Assembly (NCBI GenBank): GCA_037176885.1
Contig: JAWWNJ010000039.1
Span: 124,001-188,000, forward strand
DNA from: Favolaschia claudopus
Lineage: Eukaryota > Basidiomycota > Agaricomycetes > Agaricales > Mycenaceae
Direction of reading: 5' to 3'
Length of the DNA stretch: 64,000 nucleotides
In this document: positions 46,191 to 56,535 of the stretch, one piece after another
Position numbering within the stretch: the stretch's first letter is position 1
Layout of the letters: each line of letters starts with the position of its first letter
Position numbers and translations under genes: made by a program
Notes under the pieces: generated by a model
Seen by the model: the letters and a program-made list of their open reading frames with translations, nothing else
What the model was told of the DNA's origin: nothing
The model's database searches: none

Positions 46191-46253
46191 TTGGCTCCGA
46201 AGATTAGCAAAATGTAAAAATTGTACTTGATTATCTGAACTATCCAAATTGTT

Positions 46254-47227
46254 TCATCGCTCAACCTGTCCTGGCTGAAAGCGTCGTAAATCGCAACTAG
46301 GCTGCAATGAGACCAAAGAATGATCGATTCGGAAATGACACACCCCAGTCCGGCTTCTAGTGTTGGCGTCAATGAAAGTAAAACATTTCTGCCTGGCCGC
46401 ATTACGAGAACAGGGATCGCAGCCTGAAGAGATAGAAATGAGTCGAGTGTGCCAGGCAAATGCAGCCGAATTTCGATACCTGTTCTCGAGCGGCAGACTT
46501 GATCATGGCCTGGTAAGCGAGCGGCGCAAGATCCCGCACGGGTTTTTCGCCGAAAGATACAATAAGATCGTCCTCCAGTAATCCCTAAATACATTTCTTC
46601 AGATTTGACACAGAGAATCCACATGTAAAGGGCGTTACAGCAATGGCGGCGGGTCCATTAGGATCGACGCCCTTCACTTGGAAGAATGGCTTAAAAAAGC
46701 CTTTGGGAAGTCCAGCGGTCGACAGTCCAGATGTGCTCGTTGTAGGTTCTGCGCCGTCGAGAGGAGGTACCACTAGACCAGGAGTCGCGAGCTCTTGTTC
46801 AGGCGGAGATAGACGGAAGAAAGCTTCCTTTTGTTGTTGGAGCCACCGTCGAGCCTGCAAATGAGTTGATAACTTGATGAAGTCGATATAGATACAACAC
46901 ACTGGCTGCATAACATGGTCACGATCATCGTTCCAATCCCAGTAAAAGGCGGCGTAAACGCCGACGACTGATGAATAGCTCAGGGAGACCGAAGATATAC
47001 TGTGGTATAAACAGACCAGGAATGATTATGAAGTTTGCAATGCCGACTGCTTTGAAGAGCCATGGGCCGCGAAAGTCCTTCGAACCCTCGAATTTGACCG
47101 AGGGTGGTATCGGGTCGTGTGGTTTTGAGATATTTTCTTGTGCAGGAAGCTTAGACTTTGGAAGTTTGCGAGAAGCATAGGACCGACATAATTTGCGCGA
47201 AGACTGTGACCGCAGACGCGCCAACAT
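46254..47227 (-). CDS. Mitochondrial membrane protein fused to a Nas2/PSMD9-like PDZ domain
   Basis: Exon 1 starts MLARLRSQSSRKLCRSYASR, a mitochondrial-type presequence. A membrane segment follows (WLFKAVGIANFIIIPGLYSS, VVGVYAAFYWDW), with a 34-nt intron inferred inside it. The next part, DDRDHVMQPARRWLQQQKEA and FFRLSPPEQEL, looks like a small fungal inner-membrane protein. The same exon then runs without a break into a Pro/Thr-rich linker and FFQVKGVDPNGPAAIA. Later exons add GLLEDDLIVSFGEKPV, AAIPVLVMRPGRNVLLSLTP and CDLRRFQPGQVER with stop at 46254. The second half resembles the PDZ domain of the proteasome chaperone Nas2/PSMD9, without its N-terminal coiled coil. The end was chosen because three copies in the window share it. 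Fusion is the parsimonious reading; two mis-joined genes are the alternative. Confidence 0.6.
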
Positions 47228-47327
47228 TTTGTGGCCGGCAACTCGCGTGCGGAACAACCAAGCAAATACAACGCAACGCCAAAATCCAAATTTGGTAAAA
47301 ACGATATCCAGGACTATTTAAGGAGTA

Positions 47328-50103
47328 CTAAGTCGAAAATGCCTTAGCCTGAAGGTCGTACAGCTTGCGATACTCCCCTTCGGGGTCTTTCATTAGCTCC
47401 TCATGAGTTCCTGTTTCGACGAGATGCCCTTCCTTCATGCATCTTCCTCAAATATCAGCATTGGACGATGCCCCTGCGAGTCTAGCGAACTCACAATATC
47501 AAGTCTGCATATTTTGTGAGGTGCCCGAACCGGTGTGTGACCAACACCATCGTTTTTCCTTGCCTCTGAAGCCAGATGAAAGAAAGAGTTGGGAAAGAAT
47601 ACAAGGGCGACGCACCTCTGCTCTTAGATTCTTGAATAGCTCCCACTCTCCCTTTGGATCTAACGCCGACGAGCCTTCATCCGCAATCACTAACTTGACC
47701 TTTCCCGAGTTGAAACGCATGAATGTTCGAGACCTGGTGATAGTTTGAATTATTTCGTGCATTGTCTGCACAAGAAGTGCTTACGCAACAACTCTCTGTC
47801 GTTCACCGCCTGATTTTTCAAGTCAAGGCAGGGAAGGAAATACAGAAACGAAACTTGCCAGAAATGTCAATCTTTTTCAGAAGTCTGTTGGCCTCCTTGA
47901 CCAGAGGTCGAGTAGATTCCTCAGAGCCCCGAGCGACGACCTGCGAAGTGTACTGGAAATTCTGCGGATCGAGCACAGTGGAGTATCCTTGAGGCAATTT
48001 CGAGATAAACGCATCTGCGCCTCCCTTCCCCGCCGCGTCATTAACCATGTCGGGATCAGACAAGCTAGACGGGTGCCCGAGACCGATGTTTTCGGTGAGA
48101 GATACGGGGTACAGGTGATGATCCTGTGTGAGAGATGCAGTGGCCGCACGAATGTCCCGAATCTTGTACTTCCGGATGTCTTCACCATTCACGAGTACTT
48201 GACCCGAGGTCACATCGTACAATCGAGCGAGAAGTTTCACCAGTGTCGACTTCCCGCTCCCATTTGCTCCGACCAGGACAACCAACTGACCGGACTTGAT
48301 CGAAAGTGTGACATTTTCCAGAGCTTTCACCTTTGACTTGCTGCCGGGATACACGAACGAAACGTTCCTGCAGAGGCGAGATCATCGTTGAAACGAATAA
48401 TGAGAGATCTCGAAGACCAACCTCAGATCGATCGACATCCCTGCCGCGTCAGATTCATCTCCAGGGAATTCGAGGACACCGTCTTCAACAACATTCGCAA
48501 TGTTGGCCGCATCGTAAATACGCTTCATGAACATCATTCCTTTGTAGCCGTCACCAAGCTCGCGCATCCCACATTGAAACGACCTCCGCAGCAGCGATTC
48601 AGAATGCTGAAGCATTGCTATCGACGTCAAAGTGAACTCGCGAGAATTAAACACGGCGTTCAAAGCGTAGTACAGCTGGTGAGATGTGAGTAACGGTAGG
48701 CAGTCCTCGAACGCAAGAATGCCGGTACCATTGTCAGATCACCCGCGAGTTGTATGGCCACTGTGAAGTTGACGGACTGGTTTCTTTGGTACAATCCATA
48801 CGGGGTGCCGATATCCTTGTCCTTCAGTTCTTGACATGAACGGTCAAACTCTACGATGCTTAGCTTTCTCTGGCGGGACCGGAATCGATGAGTACATCCA
48901 TACCATTGATGAGATAATTGCTGATGTTTCCACTCAAGATATCTTGTCTGTATTTGTCGTTCTCCAGTTCTTTCAACGCTCTCAAGCGAACATAATTTGC
49001 ATCAATCGCTTCAAGCACATGAGCTATTTTTTATCCAGGGAAATCAATCGAACAAAGCAGATGAGGTTCAAATACCGCACAGTACCTATTCCCCATAGAC
49101 GTTTGTCGGACAGGGATCTGAGGAAGGGCTGCGCTAGACAGAGCAGCACAAATAACGGGCCGAGCTGGCTAGAACTGGAAAGCCGGAAGATATATGCACA
49201 CAGTACGACTGTTTGAACGCCTGTCTGCATCAGTTCAAGCAGATTTTTGAAGTGGTCCCAAGCTGGCGTTGCGCTAAGTGAGAGATCTATATCGTTAGCT
49301 GAGAAAGGAATAAGAATTCAAGTGAGAGGTAATAAATGAGATCGTCCACCTTGGATGGTTGGCATATCTGTCTCTAAATTCGCTGGCGGATTATGAGCCC
49401 AAAGCATCGTCATGCGGGAAACTCATACAAGAGAAAAGTAGATCTTCAAAATGATGGACACATCGATTGTGCAAAATTGGAGAGATACGACCCCCTATGA
49501 ATGTTCAGCGTATCGTTCGACCGAGGGAGGGAGAGGGACATATACCCGCAATGCCCGATACAAGCCGAAACTACGACGACAACGACGCGGCCAATGATGG
49601 CGCTGACGACGGCTGCAGTGTCTGCGCGCCCCTCCCTCAAACCGACTTCAATCTAGCAAGGTGTGTCCTCGACAGTCCTTCACAGAATGGAAGATAATTT
49701 TCAACGCACAAGTCCAAGGAGCTTGTTTGCAAAGTGCAATAACAATACATCTTCGACGCTGAGAAAAAAAGAAACCTCAGTTCAAACCAGTTCCACCAAC
49801 AGTCCAAAGACCGAAGGGAGCGTACCCGAACCACACTTTCGATAGCACCAAGAGTAACAGCAGTCGAGGACCGAGCGAGTACACCTCAACGACGAATTTT
49901 CGCACAATTGGGAGCAGCACTGTAGACTGCTTCCAACTCGCCACCAAAGATCGAGTCTCTCGTTCAGTGAATATTCGCCAAACACCCAGTCTCAGCTCTT
50001 CGACAGACTCGGACGCATCCTTTCCAGCCTCGGGGAGTTCAGTTTTGTTCGCCATTTCCGAGTCCAATGCGAAGGGAAAGAAAAGCGCCCGCGCAGACCT
50101 CAA
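47328..50103 (-). CDS. ABC transporter, single TMD-NBD unit
   Basis: Roughly 15 exons encode about 680 aa. The N-terminal half is the transmembrane part: SLGPRLLLLLVLSKVWFG, VVSAIIGRVVVVVVSACIG, NLETDMPTIQANDIDLSLSA, RLRALKELENDKYRQDILSG and FTVAIQLAGDLTM. The nucleotide-binding half has Walker A (LVGANGSGKSTLVKLL), Q-loop (SLTQDHHLYPVSL), signature (ISGGERQRVVA), Walker B (KLVIADEGSSALDP) and the switch His (VLVTHRFGHL). The signature is only restored if the intron before it starts with GC (47858-47857), giving a GC-AG intron with an AAGT context. It matches a basidiomycete family of ABC proteins of unknown substrate. One NBD implies dimerisation. The first Met is at 50103; MANKTELPEAG at 50055 is an alternative start. 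Confidence 0.85.
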
Positions 50104-51681
50104 TCTTTAGTACCCATAGAAAGTGACTCGTCCATAGGCGCCGGCTACAACGGACGTTCTATCGATTACGCGCCAATCCAGTGATGGCCCGGGAAAGAGA
50201 TGAGTCGTGCTATACATTGACCATGAGGCCGGCGGATCGAAATTGGAACGGGGTCCGGGGACGTCGAAGAGACGCCTATGACTCGGTCTGGCTAACAGGA
50301 CAACCAACGCTTGCTGGGAACGACGCAGGCGGGAGACAGATCCAGGTTATATTTCGGTAGTGTGTAGTCTGGGTTTGTTTCTCAAGTTGGAGTGTTTACG
50401 TGTATTTATGGTTAACCGTCCGATCAGCTGGGTGCACTTAATGCACATAACGCACAGCCACTCGGAGCACATAATCCGACGCCGTATGTTCTATGCCTCA
50501 AGTCGCATTTTGATTCCCGGAAGCATCTCAGAGGTAATTCTGTATATCTCAATCTCTATCTGTTCAGAAATACGAGCGGAACCGGTTGATTTTTGGTCTG
50601 CTGCAGGATGCCGAAACCTCCCCGCCAAAATTTATGTGATGTGACGGTCACGTCACATTATGTGCACTTTCTTCCCTTCCGCCCACACCTCTCGCCACTC
50701 TATGCTATATACCACTCAATTTAACTTGGCGACTACTCTGGGAGATTTGCTGCTCTGTTTAGTAAGACTGTTCAACCCCGCTTCCCTCTCAAAAATCACG
50801 AAAATCTGTCTGTTTTCATTCGCAAGGTCCAAATCATCGATCCACGGCCTCCGAGTCACTCGCACTTCAAATATCCTCAGCCAGCATCTCGATACTAGCC
50901 CAGGGAGGAGGAAATACACTCAGTATCCAAATCTAAACAGTACTGTATCTTCTTGCCGCTGAAAAGGGACCAACTTAGGTGCACAAGTGAGTACTGATTC
51001 TGATCCTTCCCTCTCTGAGTCTTTCCTGTAGTTCTCAGCTACATCATTGCTTTACAGCACTGTGGGTTCCCTTCACCCCTCAACTACCTTCAAAGTGATC
51101 AAAACGTGACAAGAATCGTTCACCTTTGCCAGTTACCGGCGTCCATCTTTGGATCCTCGGTGAGAACCATTCTTTGTGGTTATCTCTGGCTTTGAATTAC
51201 CTGGACCCACGCGCACGGAGGGAGTTCATTCTAATGTATACAACAAGTTGTGTTAGATACTGCTTCTGTACGGATTTGAATGTGAATTTCCGCTCTGCCT
51301 GAATCAAATCGCTATTGAACCGAATCTCATTCTTCGATTGACTGTAAAGCAAGGCAAGAAATCAAACTCAGAGTCGACTGAGAACCAACGAAGACTCGCC
51401 GCCAATACCCTTGAATTCTCTCTCTTCTTCCCCTTTTCGCTTTCTTTTTCGTCGTTTTCCCCCTTCTGGATACCCAGCACAATGTGCGGAAAACCCGTAG
51501 AAACTCCGTCCCACTCATCTTATCCTTGAGGATAAACGAGCATTTGGCGAGAAGGGAGGTTTTAGTTTCGAGTGCAAAAGTTTCAGTACAGGCGAACTTT
51601 TTTATTCTCTCCTGAGACTCAAGGCTCATACTTTACATTAGACTCGATCGGCAGATTGGTGTTCTCGACTGCAGAACAAAT
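50104..51681. other. 1.6-kb intergenic region
   Basis: Short frames (50360-50644, 50660-50962, 51338-51529 plus; 51327-51629 minus) show no family resemblance. A TGTGCACTTAATGCACATAA-like patch (50428-50462) and a later TTATGTGCAC (50658-50667) are similar to each other and could be a small repeat or regulatory site. No gene is supported. Confidence 0.4.
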
Positions 51682-52828
51682 TCAGATAACGCTCCAGCCA
51701 TTGTCTATCGGCAGAACAGCTCCGTTAATGCCTTTGCTGAGGTCGGACGCCAGGTACAGCAAAACGTTGGCAACCGTTTCGGGCGACATCATGCTCTCAG
51801 GCTCGGTCCCTCCAAGCGCGTGTACTGGTCTGCAAGAAGAAGTAAGACACAAGGACATGAAAAAAAAAAATCGCGGGATCCAAACTGACGAAAGCGCTGC
51901 GTAACTTTTGAGGTCCATTTTGCTTTGGTCTATGCTCTGACTGATATTCGTGGCCACGCCTGAGACTTGTCAGATGTCTACGCCAGTGGTCAAGATCGGT
52001 TGCCCACCTCCAGGACATATAACATTGCAACGGATCCCGTCGCCTTTCAACAGCCACGCAGTATTTTTGGTTGCGCCGACCTGGAAAGAAATGTTTATAA
52101 GAGGGTCTTCAACTGGTGGAACAAGATACCAGAGCGTGCTTGGACGCAGTGTAAGCAAGACCAGCCGACGCTCCTAAATCACGGTCATAATCGCATTGTA
52201 TAATAGTTATATATTACCCACCACTGACACCAGCCTTCGGTCAAACAACATTAATCCTTACAAACGCAGTCAAGAAAGAAACCTTACTTTGCTCGCCACA
52301 TTAACAATCACACCAGCCTTGTGAACCTACATGACGCCAAAAACCTAGATCAACACCAGAGTGCTCCACCACTCAAGCGCATACCTGCATGACCTGAACG
52401 ACTTTCCCGCATCAACCGAACCGGCGCAGTCAAATTCACAGCCATAACGCGTTCGAATTCTGAGTCAGTCACAGTAGCAACGCTAGCAAAGGAATCCATA
52501 ATCCCAGCCACGTTAAGCAGAATGTCGATTTTTTCTCCGAATTTCTTTTGGCACGCTTCGACGATGGCACGCGGGAACGCTGATTCTGTTAGATTCCCTT
52601 GGATGAAAGCAAAGCTCGCATCTTGGAGCTCTGGAGCCGGAGAGATATCAACGCCCATCACGCTGCATCCTGCAGCGAGGAAAGGCTTTGGTGGCAGCGA
52701 GGCCCATTCCACTCGAGGCACCGGTTACAATAGCCACCTATTGGACGTGATTTAATGGATCGATTTGACAGCGAGATAGACCAGCGAGGGAGGGACTTCA
52801 CCTTTCCCTGAAGAGCTATAGCGGACAT
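51682..52828 (-). CDS. Classical short-chain dehydrogenase/reductase, two apparent frameshifts
   Basis: Exon 1 (MSAIALQGK) and exon 2 (VAIVTGASSGMGLAATKAF) give the NAD(P) Rossmann motif GASSGMG. After one surplus C at about 52681 the frame continues LAAGCSVMGVDISPAPEL, DILLNVAGIMDSFASV and LTAPVRLMRE. One surplus A near 52408 shifts it again to VVQVMQ, then VHKAGVIVNVASK, GLAYTASKHALVGATKNTA, GDGIRCNVICPGG and GINGAVLPIDNGWSVI. Tyr-x3-Lys (YTASK) and the upstream Ser region are present, so the ancestral enzyme was catalytically complete. Both surplus bases are at short homopolymers (TTTCC, GGGAAA). Either the gene is newly inactivated or the assembly has indel errors. It is not close to the three SDR paralogues at 21-26 kb. 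The substrate is unknown. Confidence 0.75.
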
Positions 52829-53168
52829 GGTGGTGGTGAGATGAGCTCAGAGTAGAAATCGTGCAATTCTTAAATGAATCGCGGGCCGTCGGCTGTCATC
52901 TTCTGAACTTGGCGAGGCGCGGCTTCCATGACTTGAGACGGCTGACGCTATGCAAATCCATGATCGTACGATTAGGGGCATAGACTGGCATAGACTTGAG
53001 GAAAGATCGTCAACGACGTCCCAAATGCTCCCAAATGGAACAACGCAGACGGCAGGTGACGCATTGCTGTAGCTAGCACCAGACGTTCGCTACCACCGGT
53101 CTGGAAGAAATCATTGAGAGCAAAATATACAACAAAAGACGTATCAACGCAAAACATGACCAAGGACG
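52829..53168. other. Intergenic, SDR promoter and CDC73 3' flank
   Basis: A 340-nt stretch between two minus-strand genes. No frame or site can be supported. Confidence 0.45.
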
Positions 53169-54677
53169 CTATCCTTTCATTAACCAAGGCTTATTCGCTG
53201 ATGTCCATGTGTCCAGAATTTTCCAAAAGTGAGCGACGACCGATTTGTCGACGTGCCGCCGTAGGGGATCGATCTGACCATTCATTATACATAAATGGGC
53301 ATCATGCAAGACTAGAGAGTCCTTACCTTGAGCTCTGTAACATTCCAATCCTTAATCTTTGCGTTCGGAGGGTCATTCGACCACGAGACGTATATGCCTT
53401 TCACTACCGAAAGGCATGAAATATGAACGGCAGCAAACCGCAAGCCCACGCACCATGATGGAAAAGCTGAATGGGCTCACTCCATTTGTATGGCCGAAAC
53501 TGCCATGCCTGTCCCGTAGTCATAACACATACGACACGGTCCCAAGCATCAGGACCGAATTTGCCCAAAGCCTCTACGCTGTCGACAACGAAGTATCGAG
53601 CTTGCGTTTCGTGCTCCTTCCCAGACGAATCTATTGAAGTGCGCTTGCGGTAAATTGGTATCATGTCTTCGGGTCGCGGATTCCCCTCTGCCACAGCTCG
53701 TTGGCGCGCTTCCTGAGACGGCTCAAATCTGGACGATGGAGATGAACCTTCGAATTGGAAGCTGTAGTTGCTCTCACATTGATTCTTGCAGGAATCGCTT
53801 GACATTGTGCATGGTAATGAGCGCAGTCGGTGAGGACGAAATCATGATAATTGGGTAGTTGTGCTTGGCCTTCCGAGCCGGAGATTTCGTTTCGGAAGCG
53901 GTCACGGCGGCGGCGCTACCAGACCTGCTCTCTTTCATTTTCTTCAGTTTATCGGAATACACCGAACGAATATTGGAGAAGTTCTACGAAGTGAATTAGG
54001 ACCGGGCGAAACTTTGCAGAAACGACAAGAACATTCGGTTTAATACCACGAAGCACAGAGTTGCGATCTCGAAGCTCAACCTCATTTTGTTTGATTTTCT
54101 TGACGACCTCAACGTCACGGGAGTCGGCAACATATCGTCGTTTGGAAGGTGAAGATTGTGTCATGGCGGTAGATCTGTGAGGGGTTGTCGGGAGGGCTTT
54201 TGAAGTCGAGGGGGGCGTATTTGGGGGAGTTGTGCTTTCGGCTGCTGAACGGTGAATTTGAAGAAATTCACCACGAGACACATGCATACCGACAAGTGGC
54301 AATATTCGTTCATTCTCCGAAATCTTGCCCTCTAACCAATCCACGACATTCTTCCTCTCTGTTACACTCACGAATCCTGCAGCCAGTCCGCTTTCTCGAG
54401 CTTGCTTCATGTAGTCGGCACCTGGAGCACTTTGCAGAAGCCAGGCCAGAAACACGGCTTCCACAGAGAAGAAATCATCAGGACTACTTGCTGCAGAGAC
54501 TCCGGGTTTTCTGTATCGCGTCGGGGCGGATTTGGGTAGAGAGCACGTTGGAGTGACTACGATATGCGTGGCTTCAAGAATTGTTTTACACGGTTCGCCG
54601 TTTTGGGCATAGGTGATAGTATCTTTGGCAGTTATTGCCTGTCGGAGAGCAAGTAGAGGATCGGCGTCAGAGCTCAT
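53169..54677 (-). CDS. CDC73: CDC73/parafibromin, Paf1 transcription elongation complex subunit
   Basis: The N-terminus MSSDADPLLALRQAITAKDT is typical of Cdc73. The disordered middle holds TTPPNTPPSTSKALPTTP, SSPSKRRYVADSRDVEVVKK and IKQNEVELRDRNSVLRG. The C-terminal Ras-like domain starts at PIIMISSSPTALITMHNVKR and continues RPEDMIPIYRKRTSID, RYFVVDSVEALGKFGPDAWD, RVVCVMTTGQAWQFRPYKW and LFHHVKGIYVSWSNDPPNAK. It ends HVDKSVVAHFWKILDTW and MKG with stop at 53169. Cdc73 sits on elongating RNA polymerase II with Paf1, Ctr9, Leo1 and Rtf1 and helps histone modification. The family signature is complete. The last two exon junctions follow gtag and cag acceptors and preserve frame. Confidence 0.92.
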
Positions 54678-54794
54678 TGGGCCAACAAGACGCGGCGGCG
54701 GTGGTGGTGGTGGTCAATATTCAAGGTTGAGTTACGTGTTGTTGTTCAACGCCTTGCAAAATAGACAGACTCTTTCCAAAAAAGTTACCACTAC
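54678..54794. promoter_or_regulatory. Bidirectional promoter CDC73/RRP14
   Basis: Only 117 nt lie between the two divergent ATGs. It contains a GGCGG(T)GG-type run (GCGGCGGTGGTGGTGGTGG, 54693-54711) that may be a shared element. No TATA box is visible. Confidence 0.5.
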
Positions 54795-56260
54795 ATGCCT
54801 ACTTCAACAAGCGTTCTACAAGCTTCCCTGGAGTCCCACAATGATACTTTCGAGTCTCTCCTAAAGCTCATACCTGCAAAATACTATATTCCTGTCGAAA
54901 TAACGGAAGAGCAGGTTCAACACCCTCATACTTGTTCAATGTACTCGGAGCTGACTTACACCTCGCCAGGCAGCTTCCAAGTATCAAAAACATAGCAAGA
55001 AGCAGAAGGCACCAAAACAGGCTATCAAGGAGGCATCCAAGAAAGCAAAACGGGAAAAAGTACGTTCGTTTGAATGCGCTTACATTATTATATTTCCTAC
55101 CCTTAAACGCTTGCAGCTCGATCCGGAGAACCACAAAACGATTATCGACTTGCAAAATGAGTCTGTAGGTACATCAGCGAAGGGAAAGGGCAAACGGAAA
55201 GCTGCCGCTATAGAGGAGGACGAAGACGAATCTGATCAAGACGGTTTCGCTATGGATGTTGACATTAGTCTCGGGGACGAAGACGGGGACGACGACGATG
55301 CTATGGACGACATCGTTCCAATGCCGGAGTCCGGAGGTATCGAGGCTTTGCGGCAAAAACTACATGCGCGAATGGCGGCATTGCGGAGGGGCGGTGGACC
55401 AAACTACTATGACTCCCGTAGCAGTCCTATGGGTGACAAGGATGCGTTATTGAACGAGCGGAGACTGCAACGGGCAGCCATGAGAGAGAGGCGGAGGAAG
55501 GAGACCAAGGAAAAGATACGTCGAGAGGAAGAATTGAAGGGCAAAGGAAAAGGAAAAGACAAGGAGAAGACTGCCCAACGCGACAGAGGGAACATAAATC
55601 AGGTAAGCCCCGGGAAATCATCACCCCGCCCATTATCACCCCGCCTTCCCGCATGCGATTAATTGTATGCGAAGACCCAGCTTCTCGTTCCCGACGACAG
55701 CAGCAAAAAACCACCATCGCACGGCGACCCTACATCCAAAATAACCAATGTCGCCTTTTCTTCGATAGCCGGCTCCTCAAAGAAATCACACGTCCTAAAG
55801 ACTTCATCGAACCCGACCCAAGCCCTCTCCCAGCTAGCTTCACACAAGGAGAAACTGGCCGCCCTCCCCGAAGAAAAGCGAAAATCGATCGAGGACAAGG
55901 AGAAATGGGACAAAGCCGCTGCTCGCATGGAAGGAGTCAAGGTCCGCGACGACGAGACCCGGCTGAAGAAGGCCGTAAAACGGAAAGAGAAGGAGAAAGT
56001 CAAAAGCAAGCGCGAGTGGTGGGTTCTCTCCTGATATAATGTGTTTCTCCTCTCTGAATCTTGATTACAGGGGTGAGCGCAAAGAGCAGATCACCGCGTC
56101 GTTCGCAGCGAAGCAAAAGAAGCGAACAGACAACATCGCAATGCGGAACGACAAGCGCAAGGGAACGGGTGGGAAGGCGCAAAAGGCACGCCCAGGGTTT
56201 GAGGGCAAGTCGTTCGGCAAGGGAAATAAAGGAAAAACGGGAGGGCACAAAAAGAAGTAG
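54795..56260 (+). CDS. RRP14: SURF6/Rrp14 family ribosome-biogenesis protein
   Basis: Five exons give about 410 aa. The N-terminal part is SLESHNDTFESLLKLIPAKY with YIPVEITEEQ, the Rrp14 N-terminal motif. A Lys-rich exon (KYQKHSKKQKAPKQAIKEAS) follows, then an acidic patch (IEEDEDESDQDGFAMDVD). The core is GGIEALRQKLHARMAALRRG and LLNERRLQRAAMRERRRKET. The SURF6 C-terminal block runs KEKWDKAAARMEGVKVRDDE through GERKEQITASFAAKQKKRTD to RPGFEGKSFGKGNKGKTGGH and three final lysines. Rrp14 is a nucleolar protein needed for 40S and 60S subunit assembly. Charged coiled coils dominate, as in the family. It shares a short promoter with CDC73. Confidence 0.9.
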
Positions 56261-56535
56261 ATTGTTTGCCTCGCTTATCCTTTTTTTCTGCCAGGAATGA
56301 AGGGGTTGACGATGTTTTCCGGATTTCTTCGCCAAATTCGCCATGTTCGAAAGGATTGATAACTGAGTTCTCTCCGCGTCGCTTGACCTGTCTGGAACTC
56401 AAACTCACTGCGACCCCATTGACGGCTCAAGCCAGAAATATGCACCCAAATAAATAAATTCCCGCTTGGGAATAGCTATACAACACGTCAAAGTTTTACC
56501 ATCAACGACGACACAGGGAGAGCAGTCGTGCATTC

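Noticed and set aside
46145..46253. C-terminal extension of the fusion protein to 46145
   Set aside because: Three copies in the window agree on a stop equivalent to 46254; the longer frame reads into catalase 3' flank.
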